Assembly (NCBI GenBank): GCA_938017675.1
Contig: CALIJB010000004.1
Coordinates: 1-64,000, forward strand
DNA from: an uncultured Candidatus Saccharibacteria bacterium
GTDB taxonomy: Bacteria > Patescibacteriota > Saccharimonadia > Saccharimonadales > Saccharimonadaceae
DNA: 64,000 bases
Direction: 5' to 3'
Shown here: one piece after another, positions 1 to 8,800 of the stretch
How the letters are laid out: the number at the start of each line of letters is the position of its first letter
Position numbering within the stretch: position 1 is the first letter of the stretch
Notes under the pieces: model-generated
Told to the model about the DNA's origin: nothing
The model's database searches: none
The model's input: only the letters and a program-made list of their open reading frames with translations
Position numbers and translations under genes: made by a program

Positions 1-2
1 CT

Positions 3-176
3 TTCAAAGGTATATTAGCCTCAATAATTCGTAAGCCCGCTGCTTACAAAAAGCGCCTAAATATTCAAAAAAACCGCAAAGTCCCTGTCGACTACATCCG
101 CAGCATTATCCACGATGGACCATTACCCAATCAAACTGGGCTGCTGAAATTTCGTAAGTTTTTTACTGAGAAATAA
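3..176 (+). CDS. C-terminal end of an unidentified protein, possibly a glycosyltransferase
   Basis: An open frame runs in from the left edge and stops at TAA 174-176, giving about 57 residues. It is Lys/Arg-rich (KKRLNIQKNRKVPVDYI) and ends LLKFRKFFTEK. Basic tails of this kind follow the catalytic domain of many family 2 glycosyltransferases, and glycosyltransferase genes lie 2 kb downstream, but no catalytic motif is inside the window. The product name is a weak inference; the reading frame itself is convincing because the next gene begins only 4 nt later. Confidence 0.4.
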   Translation, partial: FKGILASIIRKPAAYKKRLNIQKNRKVPVDYIRSIIHDGPLPNQTGLLKFRKFFTEK

Positions 177-180
177 ACTT

Positions 181-369
181 ATGATTGTGTTTGATTTTAA
201 CCATATTGAAGGGTGCACTCAATCATTTATTCATGCACTTCTAAGCAAACCAATCCGCGATTTTAGAGAAACAGCTTTTAATAATCTATTGTATCAAAAT
301 GCCAATCAAGATGTTAAAAAGATCATATCAATCGTTTATCGTTATATGCAGGAAAGTTTAGATGAATAA
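181..369 (+). CDS. Small STAS-like (DUF4325-type) protein
   Basis: The product has 62 residues and begins directly with the pattern VFDFNHIEGCTQSFIHALL. That matches the core strand-helix of the STAS-like DUF4325 domain (hydrophobic-D-F, then a Ser-Phe helix start), so the whole protein is one minimal domain. STAS domains usually bind partner proteins, such as anti-sigma factor-like kinases, rather than catalyse. It begins 4 nt after the preceding stop, suggesting co-transcription with the partial gene at the left edge. The frame has a stop at 145-147, so ATG 181 is the first good start. No partner kinase is visible in the window, so its role is unknown. Confidence 0.6.
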   Translation: MIVFDFNHIEGCTQSFIHALLSKPIRDFRETAFNNLLYQNANQDVKKIISIVYRYMQESLDE

Positions 370-423
370 TACCCGTAGAACGTTTTTATATCAAAACACG
401 CTCTACGGGGAGGATTAATCCAT

Positions 424-1479
424 ATGCGCCTACTAGAATATGAAGCCAAAAACCTATTGTCAGCGTGTGGAGTGCCGATACCGCGCGGCAAAGTTTTCGC
501 TACTAATGAATTACAGGCTATCGCTGCACCGATCGTTCTGAAATCGCAGGTTCCTATCGGCGGGCGCGGCAAACTTGGCGGCGTGCAAATAGTCCGGCAG
601 CAGTCAGATGTAGAATCTATTGCCCGAAAAATGTTCAATCTTAAAATCAAGGGATTTTTGCCGTCAAAATTGCTAGCCGAAGAAATCCTCGATATCAGCC
701 GCGAATTTTATTTTTCATTAAATATTAATCGCCAAACCGCCGCCATTGAATTACTTATCCATCCTGGTGGCGGTGTCGAAATTGAAAGCCAAGATACTGC
801 GGATTTTTTTCGGCGCGATATCGTCAACGAAAAATTCGAAACTTTAGCTGACGAGCTCGCTGATTATCTCGATATTGCTAGCAAAGCGTTCTTGCTGCAA
901 GATATTATTGAAAATGCTTATCGTTGTTTTATTGACAATGATTGCTTATTACTAGAGATTAACCCGCTAGTACTCACCTCTGACGGTAAGTTAATCGCTG
1001 GCGACGCTAAAATTACCGTTGACGATGCAGCTGCTTTTCGCCACTTGGATTGGCAATTCGAAGACAACTCTACCGAACACAATTTCGTCATACTTAATCG
1101 TGACGGCGCGGTTGCTACAATCGCCAATGGCGCCGGGCTCGCCATGGCAACGGTCGATGCGGTGGTGGCGAGCGGTTTGACACCAGCTAATTTCCTCGAT
1201 ATCGGTGGTACAGCTACTTCTGATAAAGTCCTCGATTGTTTCCATCAAATCACTACTCTCGATAATATCAACGTGATTATCATCAATATCTTCGGCGGCA
1301 TTGTCCGCTGCGATGAGGTGGCCCGAGCCATTATCGATGCCCAGCGGCAAATTCCTGACCTACCGAAACTCGCCATTCGCCTATCTGGCAACCGCGAAGC
1401 TGAAGCCCGCCAACTGCTAGCACAATACAATCTACCGCTATTCGACAGTTTAGAAGCAATCCTGGAGGACATTTCATGA
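424..1479 (+). CDS. sucC: Succinyl-CoA synthetase, beta subunit (ADP-forming type)
   Basis: This is the nucleotide- and acyl-binding subunit of succinate-CoA ligase, which interconverts acyl-CoA + NDP + Pi with acid + CoA + NTP. The N-terminus (RLLEYEAKNLLSACGVPIPRG) is the standard start of the ATP-grasp domain. The glycine-rich PIGGRGKLGGV stretch follows, and the C-terminal ligase domain carries NGAGLAMATVDAV and the NIFGGIVRCDEVA motif. At 351 residues it is somewhat shorter than the E. coli protein (388). A GGAGG-like site lies about 10 nt upstream of ATG 424. Its stop overlaps the start of sucD by 4 nt (ATGA), so the two subunits are translationally coupled. No other TCA-cycle gene is visible nearby. 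Confidence 0.93.
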   Translation: MRLLEYEAKNLLSACGVPIPRGKVFATNELQAIAAPIVLKSQVPIGGRGKLGGVQIVRQQSDVESIARKMFNLKIKGFLPSKLLAEEILDISREFYFSLNINRQTAAIELLIHPGGGVEIESQDTADFFRRDIVNEKFETLADELADYLDIASKAFLLQDIIENAYRCFIDNDCLLLEINPLVLTSDGKLIAGDAKITVDDAAAFRHLDWQFEDNSTEHNFVILNRDGAVATIANGAGLAMATVDAVVASGLTPANFLDIGGTATSDKVLDCFHQITTLDNINVIIINIFGGIVRCDEVARAIIDAQRQIPDLPKLAIRLSGNREAEARQLLAQYNLPLFDSLEAILEDIS

Positions 1480-2336
1480 CACCGCAGCTTTTTACTGGCA
1501 AAAATGTCATAATTCAGGGAATCACTGGAAAAAACGGCCGGTTTCATACGCGAAACATGCTTAATTACAAGACATCTATTGTTGCTGGCACCTCACCTAA
1601 TCAATCCGTTTCCGAAGTTCACGGCGTACCTGTTTTTCGAACAATTGACGATATCAAAAAACGTTTTGCCATTGATATTTCCGTAATTTTTGTGCCAGCG
1701 CCGCACGCCAAAGCCGCTATTTTAGAGGCTATTCAGGCGCAAATCCCGCTCATCATCTGTATCACCGAAGGTGTACCAGTACATGATATGCTCGAGATTA
1801 AGCAAAAACTACGCCGCAGCCATTCAGTCTTGATCGGTCCAAACTGCCCCGGCGTGTTATTACCAGGCAGGCAGCTGCTGGGTATCATTCCAGCGTCACT
1901 GGCAACACCTGGCGACACGGCGATTGTCAGCCGCAGTGGCACGCTTACTTACGAAGCCATGTCGTTATTGACACAGGCTGGTTTCGGGCAGCGATATATC
2001 ATCGGTATCGGCGGCGATATGATTAGCGGTAGTATTTTTGTCGATTGTTTACAGTTATTTCAAAACGACCCTAGCGTTAAACGTATAGTAATGATCGGCG
2101 AAATCGGCGGCATTAGCGAAATTACGGCAGCTGATTACATTAAGCAATCTATTAGTAAGCCAGTTTACGCTTACATCGCTGGACATAGCGCTCCTAACGG
2201 CGTCCAAATGGGACACGCTGGCGCTATCCTCGGTACTAACGCGCTTGAGTCAGCGGCTGCTAAAACGGCTTATTTACAGCAAGCTGGCACTATCACTGCC
2301 AACTCAATTAGCCAGCTTATTCAAAAAATAAAGTGA
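1476..2336 (+). CDS. sucD: Succinyl-CoA synthetase, alpha subunit
   Basis: This 286-residue CoA-binding/ligase subunit pairs with SucC. Seen in the sequence: the N-terminal CoA-binding domain (IIQGITGKNGRFHTRNML), IGPNCPGVLLPG, and the active-site phosphohistidine motif QMGHAGAI with His at residue 247. These match the family and imply a working enzyme. Because no other Krebs-cycle gene appears, the pair may serve substrate-level phosphorylation from an acyl-CoA, or CoA transfer for scavenged acids, rather than a cycle; that is inference. The stop codon overlaps the promoter of the next gene. Confidence 0.93.
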   Translation: MTPQLFTGKNVIIQGITGKNGRFHTRNMLNYKTSIVAGTSPNQSVSEVHGVPVFRTIDDIKKRFAIDISVIFVPAPHAKAAILEAIQAQIPLIICITEGVPVHDMLEIKQKLRRSHSVLIGPNCPGVLLPGRQLLGIIPASLATPGDTAIVSRSGTLTYEAMSLLTQAGFGQRYIIGIGGDMISGSIFVDCLQLFQNDPSVKRIVMIGEIGGISEITAADYIKQSISKPVYAYIAGHSAPNGVQMGHAGAILGTNALESAAAKTAYLQQAGTITANSISQLIQKIK

Positions 2337-2348
2337 TATAATTAGCCT
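2334..2348 (+). promoter_or_regulatory. Extended -10 promoter giving a leaderless mRNA
   Basis: TG-A-TATAAT occupies 2334-2342 and ends 6 nt before ATG 2349. Transcription normally begins 6-8 nt after the -10 hexamer, so the message would start at or next to the start codon. There is no Shine-Dalgarno sequence in between. Confidence 0.7.
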
Positions 2349-3290
2349 ATGAAGACCATTACCGTTCTAATACCAGCCTACAACGAAGAAGCGGTGTTGC
2401 CGCAGTTATTCGCGCGTCTAAAAGATTTGCAAAAAACGATCAAAAAATACCGCCTAGAGCTGCTATTTATCAACGATGGCAGTAGTGATGACACCTTGAC
2501 TATGATTCAAAGAGAAGCCAAAAAGAATTCTTCAATTGCTTATGTTAATCTATCGCGCAATTTTGGCAAGGAAGCTGGCATGCTAGCTGGCTTTGATTAC
2601 GCCAAAGGCGATGCAGTAGTAATTATCGACGCTGACTTACAAGACCCGCCCGAGCTAATCCCGCAAATGATTGAACTCTGGGAGCAAGGATACGATGATG
2701 TTTACGCGCGGCGCCGTAGCCGCCAGGGTGAAACTTGGCTCAAGAAAAAAACCAGCGAGTGGTACTACCGTATTTTGCAAAAGTCGACGCGGATTCCAAT
2801 TCAGCGCGATACTGGCGATTTTCGCTTGCTTGATCGGCGCTGTGTTGAAGCTCTCAAGCTGCTGCGCGAATCGCAGCGCAACACCAAAGCCCTTTTTAGC
2901 TGGATTGGCTTCAACAAAAAAGAGTTGCTCTACGATCGCGACCCACGCGCTGCCGGCGATACCAAATGGAACTACAGTAGACTGGTTAATCTCGCTATTG
3001 ACGGTATCACCAGTTTCACCACGGCACCGCTGCGAATGTCGTCGATTTTGGGAATGATTATATCATGCGGTGCATTTTTGTATATTCTTTATCTGCTAAT
3101 TCGACCCCTATTCGGCGTACCTACTGGCGCTGGTTATTCATCGCTAATGGCAGTAATTTTGTTTCTAGGCGGCATCCAGCTGATTAGTCTAGGTATTATC
3201 GGCGAGTACGTTGCTCGAATTTTTAGCGAGTCCAAGAACCGGCCTGGCTACTTTGTCGAGGAATATCACGAGGCTAAGCGTGAAAAATAA
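2349..3290 (+). CDS. Polyprenyl-phosphate glycosyltransferase, GtrB/DPM1-like family 2
   Basis: The enzyme probably transfers a sugar from a nucleotide sugar to undecaprenyl phosphate at the inner face of the membrane. The 313-residue product starts with VLIPAYNEEAVLPQL, the usual GT2 opening, and has the nucleotide-sugar metal motif DADLQDPPE near residue 94 and FNKKELLYDRDPRAAG further on. Two hydrophobic segments near residues 236-258 and 272-295 anchor the C-terminus, as in GtrB/YkcC proteins. It is followed by an overlapping GtrA-like gene, the classical flippase partner. The start is fixed by the -10 box only 6 nt upstream. Confidence 0.9.
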   Translation: MKTITVLIPAYNEEAVLPQLFARLKDLQKTIKKYRLELLFINDGSSDDTLTMIQREAKKNSSIAYVNLSRNFGKEAGMLAGFDYAKGDAVVIIDADLQDPPELIPQMIELWEQGYDDVYARRRSRQGETWLKKKTSEWYYRILQKSTRIPIQRDTGDFRLLDRRCVEALKLLRESQRNTKALFSWIGFNKKELLYDRDPRAAGDTKWNYSRLVNLAIDGITSFTTAPLRMSSILGMIISCGAFLYILYLLIRPLFGVPTGAGYSSLMAVILFLGGIQLISLGIIGEYVARIFSESKNRPGYFVEEYHEAKREK

Positions 3291-3690
3291 GGCGCAAATT
3301 GGCCGTTTCGCTATCGTTGGTACAGCAAATACGATAATTGATTTTGGGCTATTATTTTTACTAACCTTTCTAGGACTACCGAAACTAGCCGCCAATACTG
3401 TCTCGACCGGTACTGCCTTTGTTTTTAGCTTTTTCGCTAACAAAAAGTACACTTTCAAATCCACTAGCAAAAATATCAAATATGAGATAGTGTCTTTTGT
3501 GATTGTTACGCTATTCGGCTTGTGGGTGATCCAAAACGGTATGATTTGGCTGACTACGCCGCTAATCAAAAACCTCATAACTAACGAACAAATTTCCTTA
3601 TTTGTTGCTAAATTATTTGCCACGGCCGTCTCTTTGATTTGGAATTATTGCCTATACGAGCGAATTGTTTTCAGAAAGGAATCATCATGA
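3280..3690 (+). CDS. GtrA-like membrane protein (lipid-linked sugar flippase)
   Basis: A four-helix GtrA family protein of 136 residues if it begins at GTG 3280 (VKNKAQIGRFAIVG). That start overlaps the end of the GtrB-like gene and puts the conserved RFAIVGTANTIIDFGLLF helix at the N-terminus, as in the family; the longer frame from 3211 would add a meaningless leader. GtrA proteins are thought to flip polyprenyl-linked sugars made by GtrB. The conserved FFANKKYTF segment between helices 2 and 3 is present. Its stop overlaps the ATG of the next glycosyltransferase (ATGA), so the three genes form one operon. Confidence 0.85.
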   Translation: MKNKAQIGRFAIVGTANTIIDFGLLFLLTFLGLPKLAANTVSTGTAFVFSFFANKKYTFKSTSKNIKYEIVSFVIVTLFGLWVIQNGMIWLTTPLIKNLITNEQISLFVAKLFATAVSLIWNYCLYERIVFRKESS

Positions 3691-4778
3691 GTCATATCGC
3701 TATTGATGCCCGCGTTATCAACTCTGGGACTGGTACTTACGTGGTTAAGTTGCTAGAATATTTGCAAAAAATCGACCGCCGCAATACTTATAGCGTACTA
3801 GTGCCAACCAAAGATAAAGATTATTGGCAGCCAACTAACTCGAATTTTAACGTCCTAACTATCGATTTCAAAAACTATTCGTTAGCTGAACAACTTGGCT
3901 TCAAAACCTTTCTCGATGACCTCAGTCCAGATTTGGCGCATTTTTGCATGCCGCAGCAACCAATCCGATACCGCGGCAAGCACGTCACTACCGTTCACGA
4001 CATGACACTGCTCAATACTTATAATTCCGACAAGAATTGGCTGGTTTTTCATGCTAAACAACTGGTCGGCCGCTGGGTATTCAAGAAAATTGCCAAGACT
4101 AGCCAGCATATCATCACTGTGTCAAACACTACCAAACGCGAATATCAAGCATTCTGCGGGATAGCTGATGATAAAATTACAACGATTTATGAAGCTGCCG
4201 AGATTCATCGGGGCGGCCTACAGCCATACAAAACACCGTTTACGCGTTTTATCGCTTATGTCGGCCAGCAGCCTGATTACAAAAATATCCGCCGTTTGGG
4301 CGACGCCCACCAAAAACTACTACAAAAGTACCCCGACCTCGGATTAGTGCTAGTTGGCCGGATTAACGCTGCCACTCAGCGCAACAAAGACTATTTTGAA
4401 TCAAAAAAGTACAAAAATATTCACTTCACCGGCTTTATACCTGATGCTGAGCGCGACTGGATTTTTACTCGGTCGCTAGCATATGTCTTCCCGTCGCTGC
4501 TCGAGGGATTCGGTCTGCCGCCGCTAGAGGCAATGGCCTATGGTACGCCAGTTGTTTCAAGTAATGCTTCTTGCATGCCAGAAATTCTCGGCGACGCGGC
4601 AATATACTTTGATCCGCTTGATATTGAGGACATTGCCAGCAAGATCGATACCGTTATTACCGATAAATCACTGCGCAATACTTTGTCTAAAAAAGGCAAG
4701 CAACAAGTGGCTAAGTATTCTTGGCGGCGGATGGCCGAGCAAACTTTGCAAATTTACGAAAACGCCATTAACAGCTAG
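3687..4778 (+). CDS. Glycosyltransferase family 4 (GT-B fold)
   Basis: A 363-residue GT-B retaining glycosyltransferase. The start at ATG 3687 is chosen because it has an AAAGGA site 7 nt upstream and yields the typical opening IAIDARVINSGTGTYVVKLLEYL. The C-terminal half has the donor-binding features FIAYVGQQPDYKN, FTGFIPDAERDWIF and FPSLLEGFGLPPLEAMAYGTPVV, the last containing the E-x7-E type motif. It closes the GtrB-GtrA operon, and probably adds a sugar to an envelope glycan. Donor and acceptor cannot be read from the sequence. Confidence 0.9.
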   Translation: MSHIAIDARVINSGTGTYVVKLLEYLQKIDRRNTYSVLVPTKDKDYWQPTNSNFNVLTIDFKNYSLAEQLGFKTFLDDLSPDLAHFCMPQQPIRYRGKHVTTVHDMTLLNTYNSDKNWLVFHAKQLVGRWVFKKIAKTSQHIITVSNTTKREYQAFCGIADDKITTIYEAAEIHRGGLQPYKTPFTRFIAYVGQQPDYKNIRRLGDAHQKLLQKYPDLGLVLVGRINAATQRNKDYFESKKYKNIHFTGFIPDAERDWIFTRSLAYVFPSLLEGFGLPPLEAMAYGTPVVSSNASCMPEILGDAAIYFDPLDIEDIASKIDTVITDKSLRNTLSKKGKQQVAKYSWRRMAEQTLQIYENAINS

Positions 4779-6127
4779 AGTCTCATTTCTTTGAAGGCTT
4801 TTTGCGCTAAATCATACATGGTTTGGTACACAGCAATGTCGGCGCCTTGCTCAGCCGTGTGCAGATAAATCACGTTATCAACAACCTCAATTGACACTTC
4901 AAAACCGAGCGCTGCCAATTGCTCCATGTACGTCGGGTTGAGCAGCTCGAAGCTAGCTGCTTGGTCGGTATTAGAAGCATACACCTCATATAACTCGTTA
5001 AACTTACCCCACTCCATTTCGACTTTTTCCAGACCGCGAACACCGCCGAAACGCATCATTTTCTTGCGGCGAACAATAATTTGGCCGTAATCTTTCGGTA
5101 CATTGATCTGGGCAATCACTACTGATGAACTATCAGTGGCGCGCTGGTAAGTATACAATTGTACCAGCAATGATTCTTTATACAAGCCGACTACGTGATT
5201 ATTAATGTCTGACGTACCAAATTGTGCGCCGTTAAATAGTTGCCCGCGCTTTGGTATAAACAACCAGCCCATATCAGCGCTATAGCAATAATTATTCTGG
5301 CGGGCAAATTGGTCGATTTGCGGATTATACATCGCCGGGTTAGCTGTCGCCTGATCGACGCCGTCTAGTAACCAATCTTTGCCATGGCGGCGGAATCGCC
5401 AATATTCAGTGAACATACTATTGTCGGTAAATAATGTCTGATTGGTAGCGTTATCGACCAGTAAATCTTTAGCACTCGCCGAAAAACCAATCGTTACTGT
5501 GTCTTGGCTGTCATCTGGCGAATCTAGCATATCAACCACCTCGGCGTCGTTCACTACGATATCCGACATTTGGTTTGTCCGATTCATTAGCTGTAATGTA
5601 TAAATCATCAAACCAGCATGATAAGCATAATTTTCGGTGGTATAGGCTTTAATCGCTTCGCTATCTTGTTTCGCCCAATCGCTTTGGTAGCGCAGGAATA
5701 CTTGCTTGGCGTGATCGATTATCTGTTGTTCGTTCCATACCGGATCGGCAGCGCTAGCTTGCATAAGTTTATCGCGCAAGAACTTACTTTGTTTAATCTT
5801 ATTAAACGCCTCGTAAAGTCCGGTAACCATACCGACGAGCGCGCCAAAAGCAATAGTTACACCCACCCAGCCTCTAGCAATCAGCGCAAAGGTTATTATT
5901 ATCAAGACAAAACCAATCACGTTCGCAGCCACAAACCGCGCACCCTCTTGGCCTATGTGTTTGCGCAGCGCCGAACCGATACAATAAGCCGGTACGAAGC
6001 CAATCATCGCTATACCGGCCAGCAAACCGCCGCCTCCGCCGCCGCCAGAACCACCACCCGAGCCGCCGGATCCGCCGCCGCCAGCACGAGCAAAGAGCTC
6101 GATATTTGTCAAAAATAAATGTTTCAT
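4775..6127 (-). CDS. Membrane protein with Gly/Ser linker, Tim44-like domain and DUF3137-like C-terminus
   Basis: The 450-residue product begins with a short hydrophobic/aromatic leader, then a striking Gly-Ser tract (about residues 16-34), then two or three membrane helices (about 36-115). Residues from about 140 to 280 resemble the Tim44-like fold (DHAKQVFLRYQSDWAKQDSEAIKAY, then strands ending WRFRRHGKDWLLDGVDQ). The last 100 residues resemble DUF3137 (FNELYEVYASNTDQAASFELLNPTYMEQLA). The gene lies directly downstream of lemA; LemA and DUF3137 proteins are often encoded together, which supports the call. The stop overlaps the convergent glycosyltransferase gene by 4 nt. Function is unknown; a membrane scaffold is plausible. 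Confidence 0.7.
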   Translation of the reverse strand: MKHLFLTNIELFARAGGGGSGGSGGGSGGGGGGGLLAGIAMIGFVPAYCIGSALRKHIGQEGARFVAANVIGFVLIIITFALIARGWVGVTIAFGALVGMVTGLYEAFNKIKQSKFLRDKLMQASAADPVWNEQQIIDHAKQVFLRYQSDWAKQDSEAIKAYTTENYAYHAGLMIYTLQLMNRTNQMSDIVVNDAEVVDMLDSPDDSQDTVTIGFSASAKDLLVDNATNQTLFTDNSMFTEYWRFRRHGKDWLLDGVDQATANPAMYNPQIDQFARQNNYCYSADMGWLFIPKRGQLFNGAQFGTSDINNHVVGLYKESLLVQLYTYQRATDSSSVVIAQINVPKDYGQIIVRRKKMMRFGGVRGLEKVEMEWGKFNELYEVYASNTDQAASFELLNPTYMEQLAALGFEVSIEVVDNVIYLHTAEQGADIAVYQTMYDLAQKAFKEMRL

Positions 6128-6160
6128 CGAGCTCCTTACTTTTAATTTATTATTTTATAA

Positions 6161-6739
6161 TTAAAATTTGACTTCAACTGGCTTTTCAATTGCTGCCCGT
6201 TCGCTTTCGCTAACGTCGAAGAATTCTTTATCAGCGTTAAATCCTAACATTCCAGCGAAAATATTAGTCGGGAAGACTTTGCGCTTGGTATTGAACTGAG
6301 TGACGTTAGCATTGTAAAAGCGGCGCGAGGCAGCAATTTTATCCTCGGTGTCGGTAATTTGCGCTTGCAGCTCCATAAAGTTGCTAGAAGCTTTTAGCTC
6401 CGGGTAATTTTCGGATACCGCAAACAAGCTCTTGAGCGCCATAGTTAATTCGCCGTCAGCCTTGGCTGCTTCAGCCGGGTGTGTTGCCGACATGATGGCT
6501 GAGCGCGCCTCAGTGACTTTTTCGAAAACGCCGCTCTCGTGCGCCGCGTAACCTTTAACAGTTTCAACGAGGTTCGGGATTAGGTCAGCGCGGCGCTTCA
6601 ACTGCACCGAAATACCGCTCCACGACTCGTCAGTTTTGATATTTAGCTTAACCAAGCTATTATACATGCCGATTACCGCGCCGATCACGACAACCAGCAG
6701 GATAACCACCACAGCTACGATTATTAGTACAGCAGCCAT
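6161..6739 (-). CDS. lemA: LemA family protein
   Basis: The 192-residue protein has one N-terminal membrane helix (residues 1-25), followed by the characteristic GMYNSLVKLNIKTDESWSGI and VQLKRRADLIPNLVETVKGYAAHE, and later ENYPELKASSNFMELQAQ and ASRRFYNANVTQFNT. These are diagnostic of LemA, an outward-facing helical bundle of uncertain role. A GGAGT site precedes the ATG, and a -10 box (TATAAT) lies further upstream, so unlike many genes here it has a normal leader. It is followed by the Tim44/DUF3137-like gene, 33 nt away. Confidence 0.93.
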   Translation of the reverse strand: MAAVLIIVAVVVILLVVVIGAVIGMYNSLVKLNIKTDESWSGISVQLKRRADLIPNLVETVKGYAAHESGVFEKVTEARSAIMSATHPAEAAKADGELTMALKSLFAVSENYPELKASSNFMELQAQITDTEDKIAASRRFYNANVTQFNTKRKVFPTNIFAGMLGFNADKEFFDVSESERAAIEKPVEVKF

Positions 6740-6775
6740 ACTCCAATCCTTTCTTTTATACTTATGATTATAACG

Positions 6776-7237
6776 CTAAGAACTCGCCTGCGCAATAATA
6801 ATATAGCGCTGGCGGCCTTCGCCCTCAGAGTAAGTGCGAATATCACTGTATTCGGCCGCTATCCGGTGGACAATCCGGCGATCAGCAGCGTTAATATGAG
6901 CAACATGCGAATCGCCGGTGCGGCGCACTTCTTCGATCCAACCGCGAGCCTTTTCGGCAATTTTTTCTTCGCGCTGCTTCTTATAACCGGCAATATCGAC
7001 AATTACGCGGGTAACCGCCGCATTATTATTGCGCAGCACTGTCGATACCATGTATTGCAAGCTGCGTAGCGTCTCGGCATTACGGCCAATCAAAATACTA
7101 TTGAGGTCGCTACTGGCAATGTCAATCGATAAAATATCATCCTGATAGCTAGTCTCAACCTCTATATTTTCGCCAAAAAATGACAAAATATCCTCGACAA
7201 ATTTCTTGGCATAGGCAATTGACTGTTCTTTATCCAT
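6776..7237 (-). CDS. jag: Jag/KhpB RNA-binding protein (KH + R3H)
   Basis: The 153-residue protein has a KH domain in the middle (SSDLNSILIGRNAETLRSLQY) and an R3H domain at the end, with the R-x3-H signature (RRIVHRIA) and a GEGRQRYIII finish. KhpB/Jag binds RNA and in Gram-positives helps control elongation and division. The N-terminal Jag extension found in Bacillus is short here. The gene follows yidC closely, as in the usual rpmH-rnpA-yidC-jag order next to oriC. The first codon is preceded by a GGAGA-type site. Confidence 0.93.
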   Translation of the reverse strand: MDKEQSIAYAKKFVEDILSFFGENIEVETSYQDDILSIDIASSDLNSILIGRNAETLRSLQYMVSTVLRNNNAAVTRVIVDIAGYKKQREEKIAEKARGWIEEVRRTGDSHVAHINAADRRIVHRIAAEYSDIRTYSEGEGRQRYIIIAQASS

Positions 7238-7249
7238 ACTTCTCCTTTC

Positions 7250-8176
7250 CTACTTCGCCTTAATCCGCGTGATGTGCGCTTCTTTAGCTTTTTTCTCGCG
7301 GGTTTTGGCTTTTTTCGATTTTTTGGGAGCGCTAGCCTCTTCGGCAATTTCGTGCATTTCTTCAGCATCTTTTCGCAGCAAGAAATGCTGCTGAGCGGCC
7401 GCCACCAAGTTAGACGCCGTATAGTAAAGCGCCAATGCTCCTGGCAGCCCCACCATGATCAAAAACATCATTATCGGCATGACCTTCATCATGCCGCGCG
7501 TCATAATACCGCTCATCTCGGTCGGATCGGCCTCTTTGCCTTCGGCCGCCTCTTTCATCAGATCGCGGAAACGTTTTTGGTTTTTGCCAGCAGTTGGCGC
7601 GGTTTGCTTAGTGATAATATACTGAGTAATTGCCGATATGGCCGCCAAAGCCAACAAGAAAAAGTCAATGCCGTGGTTGCTAAAAGTTGTCTTAGTCAAA
7701 TCAATAAACCCAAGCATTGTATGATTGAAATTAGCTGGATTTTGGATAATCGACTGAATAACATCAATATTTTTGATTGGCTCATAAAGGTATTGGCTAA
7801 TCACTTCGCTTTTGAGAGAGATAATGACTCTAATCACCTGGTAAAGTCCAATAAATACCGGCAACTGGATAATCAACACTAATACCGAACGCATCGGCTT
7901 AATACCATAGCGTTTGTATAGTTCCATTTGCTGCATGGCTTCAGCCTGGCGGTCGCCTTTGGTGTTTTTCTTGATCTTAGCCAACTCCGGCTGCATTTTA
8001 CGCATCAGCTTGGTTTGGTTGAGCTGGCTTTTGATTAGCGGATACATCACAAACCGCAGAATGATCGTAAAGATAATTATCGCCAGCCCGAAATCGTGCC
8101 ACGGAATGATACTATACAATAACATTAGCGCGTTAAAAATCGGCTGAACAATCAATAATTGGAATAAATCATGCAT
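7250..8176 (-). CDS. yidC: Membrane protein insertase YidC/Oxa1
   Basis: YidC inserts and folds membrane proteins. I start it at ATG 8176 (MHDLFQLLIVQPIFNALML), giving 308 residues; the longer frame starts with TTG and adds nothing conserved. Conserved features are FGLAIIIFTIILRFVMYPL, QPELAKIKKNTKGDRQAEAMQQMELYK region pieces, GLPGALALYYTASNL, and a Lys-rich tail (KKSKKAKTREKKAKE) typical of versions that contact ribosomes. It has no large periplasmic domain, so it is of the Gram-positive/Oxa1 type. It lies between rnpA and jag. Confidence 0.93.
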   Translation of the reverse strand: MHDLFQLLIVQPIFNALMLLYSIIPWHDFGLAIIIFTIILRFVMYPLIKSQLNQTKLMRKMQPELAKIKKNTKGDRQAEAMQQMELYKRYGIKPMRSVLVLIIQLPVFIGLYQVIRVIISLKSEVISQYLYEPIKNIDVIQSIIQNPANFNHTMLGFIDLTKTTFSNHGIDFFLLALAAISAITQYIITKQTAPTAGKNQKRFRDLMKEAAEGKEADPTEMSGIMTRGMMKVMPIMMFLIMVGLPGALALYYTASNLVAAAQQHFLLRKDAEEMHEIAEEASAPKKSKKAKTREKKAKEAHITRIKAK

Positions 8177-8251
8177 AAAAGCCTCGTATTCTCCTCTCGG
8201 CAAGTACTTATCTATACCATTATATCATCTCTTTGGCTGGCAGCTACCGAA

Positions 8252-8593
8252 TCAAGCGATTATTTGTGCAAAAATAGCATCAAGCGACGACTTCAACTCG
8301 CCAGGCGCCAAACTTAGCGCTTCGCCGTTGGTAACAATCACTGCGATATCGACGTTTTTAACGCGAGGTAAAACATCAACCCGCAAGCGTTCATAAACGC
8401 GGCGGCGGATACGATTGCGCCCAACTGCTGATTTGTGAACTTTTTTACTAATTACTACCGCAAAGCGCGGCTGCTGGCGGCGAGGATTGGTAATATATCT
8501 GACCGTGAAATAACGCGACCTAACCGCTTGGCCGTTTTTGTACAAAAATTTCAAGCTGCCATGCCCGTGAAATCGATATTTTGACGCAATCAT
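8252..8593 (-). CDS. rnpA: Ribonuclease P protein component
   Basis: The 113-residue basic protein binds RNase P RNA for tRNA 5'-end processing. It contains the family signature VHKSAVGRNRIRRRVYERLR in the central region and the preceding RFAVVISKK strand. It is next to rpmH and yidC in the standard arrangement. A TATAAT box lies 12 nt before the ATG on this strand, so it can be transcribed with a very short leader. Confidence 0.95.
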   Translation of the reverse strand: MIASKYRFHGHGSLKFLYKNGQAVRSRYFTVRYITNPRRQQPRFAVVISKKVHKSAVGRNRIRRRVYERLRVDVLPRVKNVDIAVIVTNGEALSLAPGELKSSLDAIFAQIIA

Positions 8594-8662
8594 ACAATAA
8601 ATTCCATTATAGCAAAATAGCGCCGAAAACTAGCGCTATTTACCTGTAGTTACCTCGACTAG

Positions 8663-8800
8663 TTAGAGTGCGATACGAGCACGGCCTTTAGCCTGGCGGC
8701 GCTTGAGTACAGCCCGGCCAGCTTTGGTTGCCCGACGGGCACGGTAGCCGTGCGTCTTGACGCGGTGTCGAGTATGCGGTTGAAAAGTTCGCTTTGGCAT
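8663..8800 (-). CDS. rpmH: 50S ribosomal protein L34
   Basis: The 45-residue, very basic protein reads MPKRTFQPHTRHRVKTHGYR at its start and ends KGRARIAL. The start, the T-x-GYRAR region and the lysine/arginine content are the L34 signature. It marks the left side of the dnaA-rpmH divergence typical of bacterial origins. A TGCTATAAT box ends 10 nt before the start codon. Confidence 0.96.
   Translation of the reverse strand: MPKRTFQPHTRHRVKTHGYRARRATKAGRAVLKRRQAKGRARIAL

Noticed and set aside
5618..6118. Plus-strand ORF of 166 codons opposite the Gly-rich membrane protein gene
   Set aside because: Composition is antisense-like; the minus-strand frame has clear domain motifs and an lemA neighbour.
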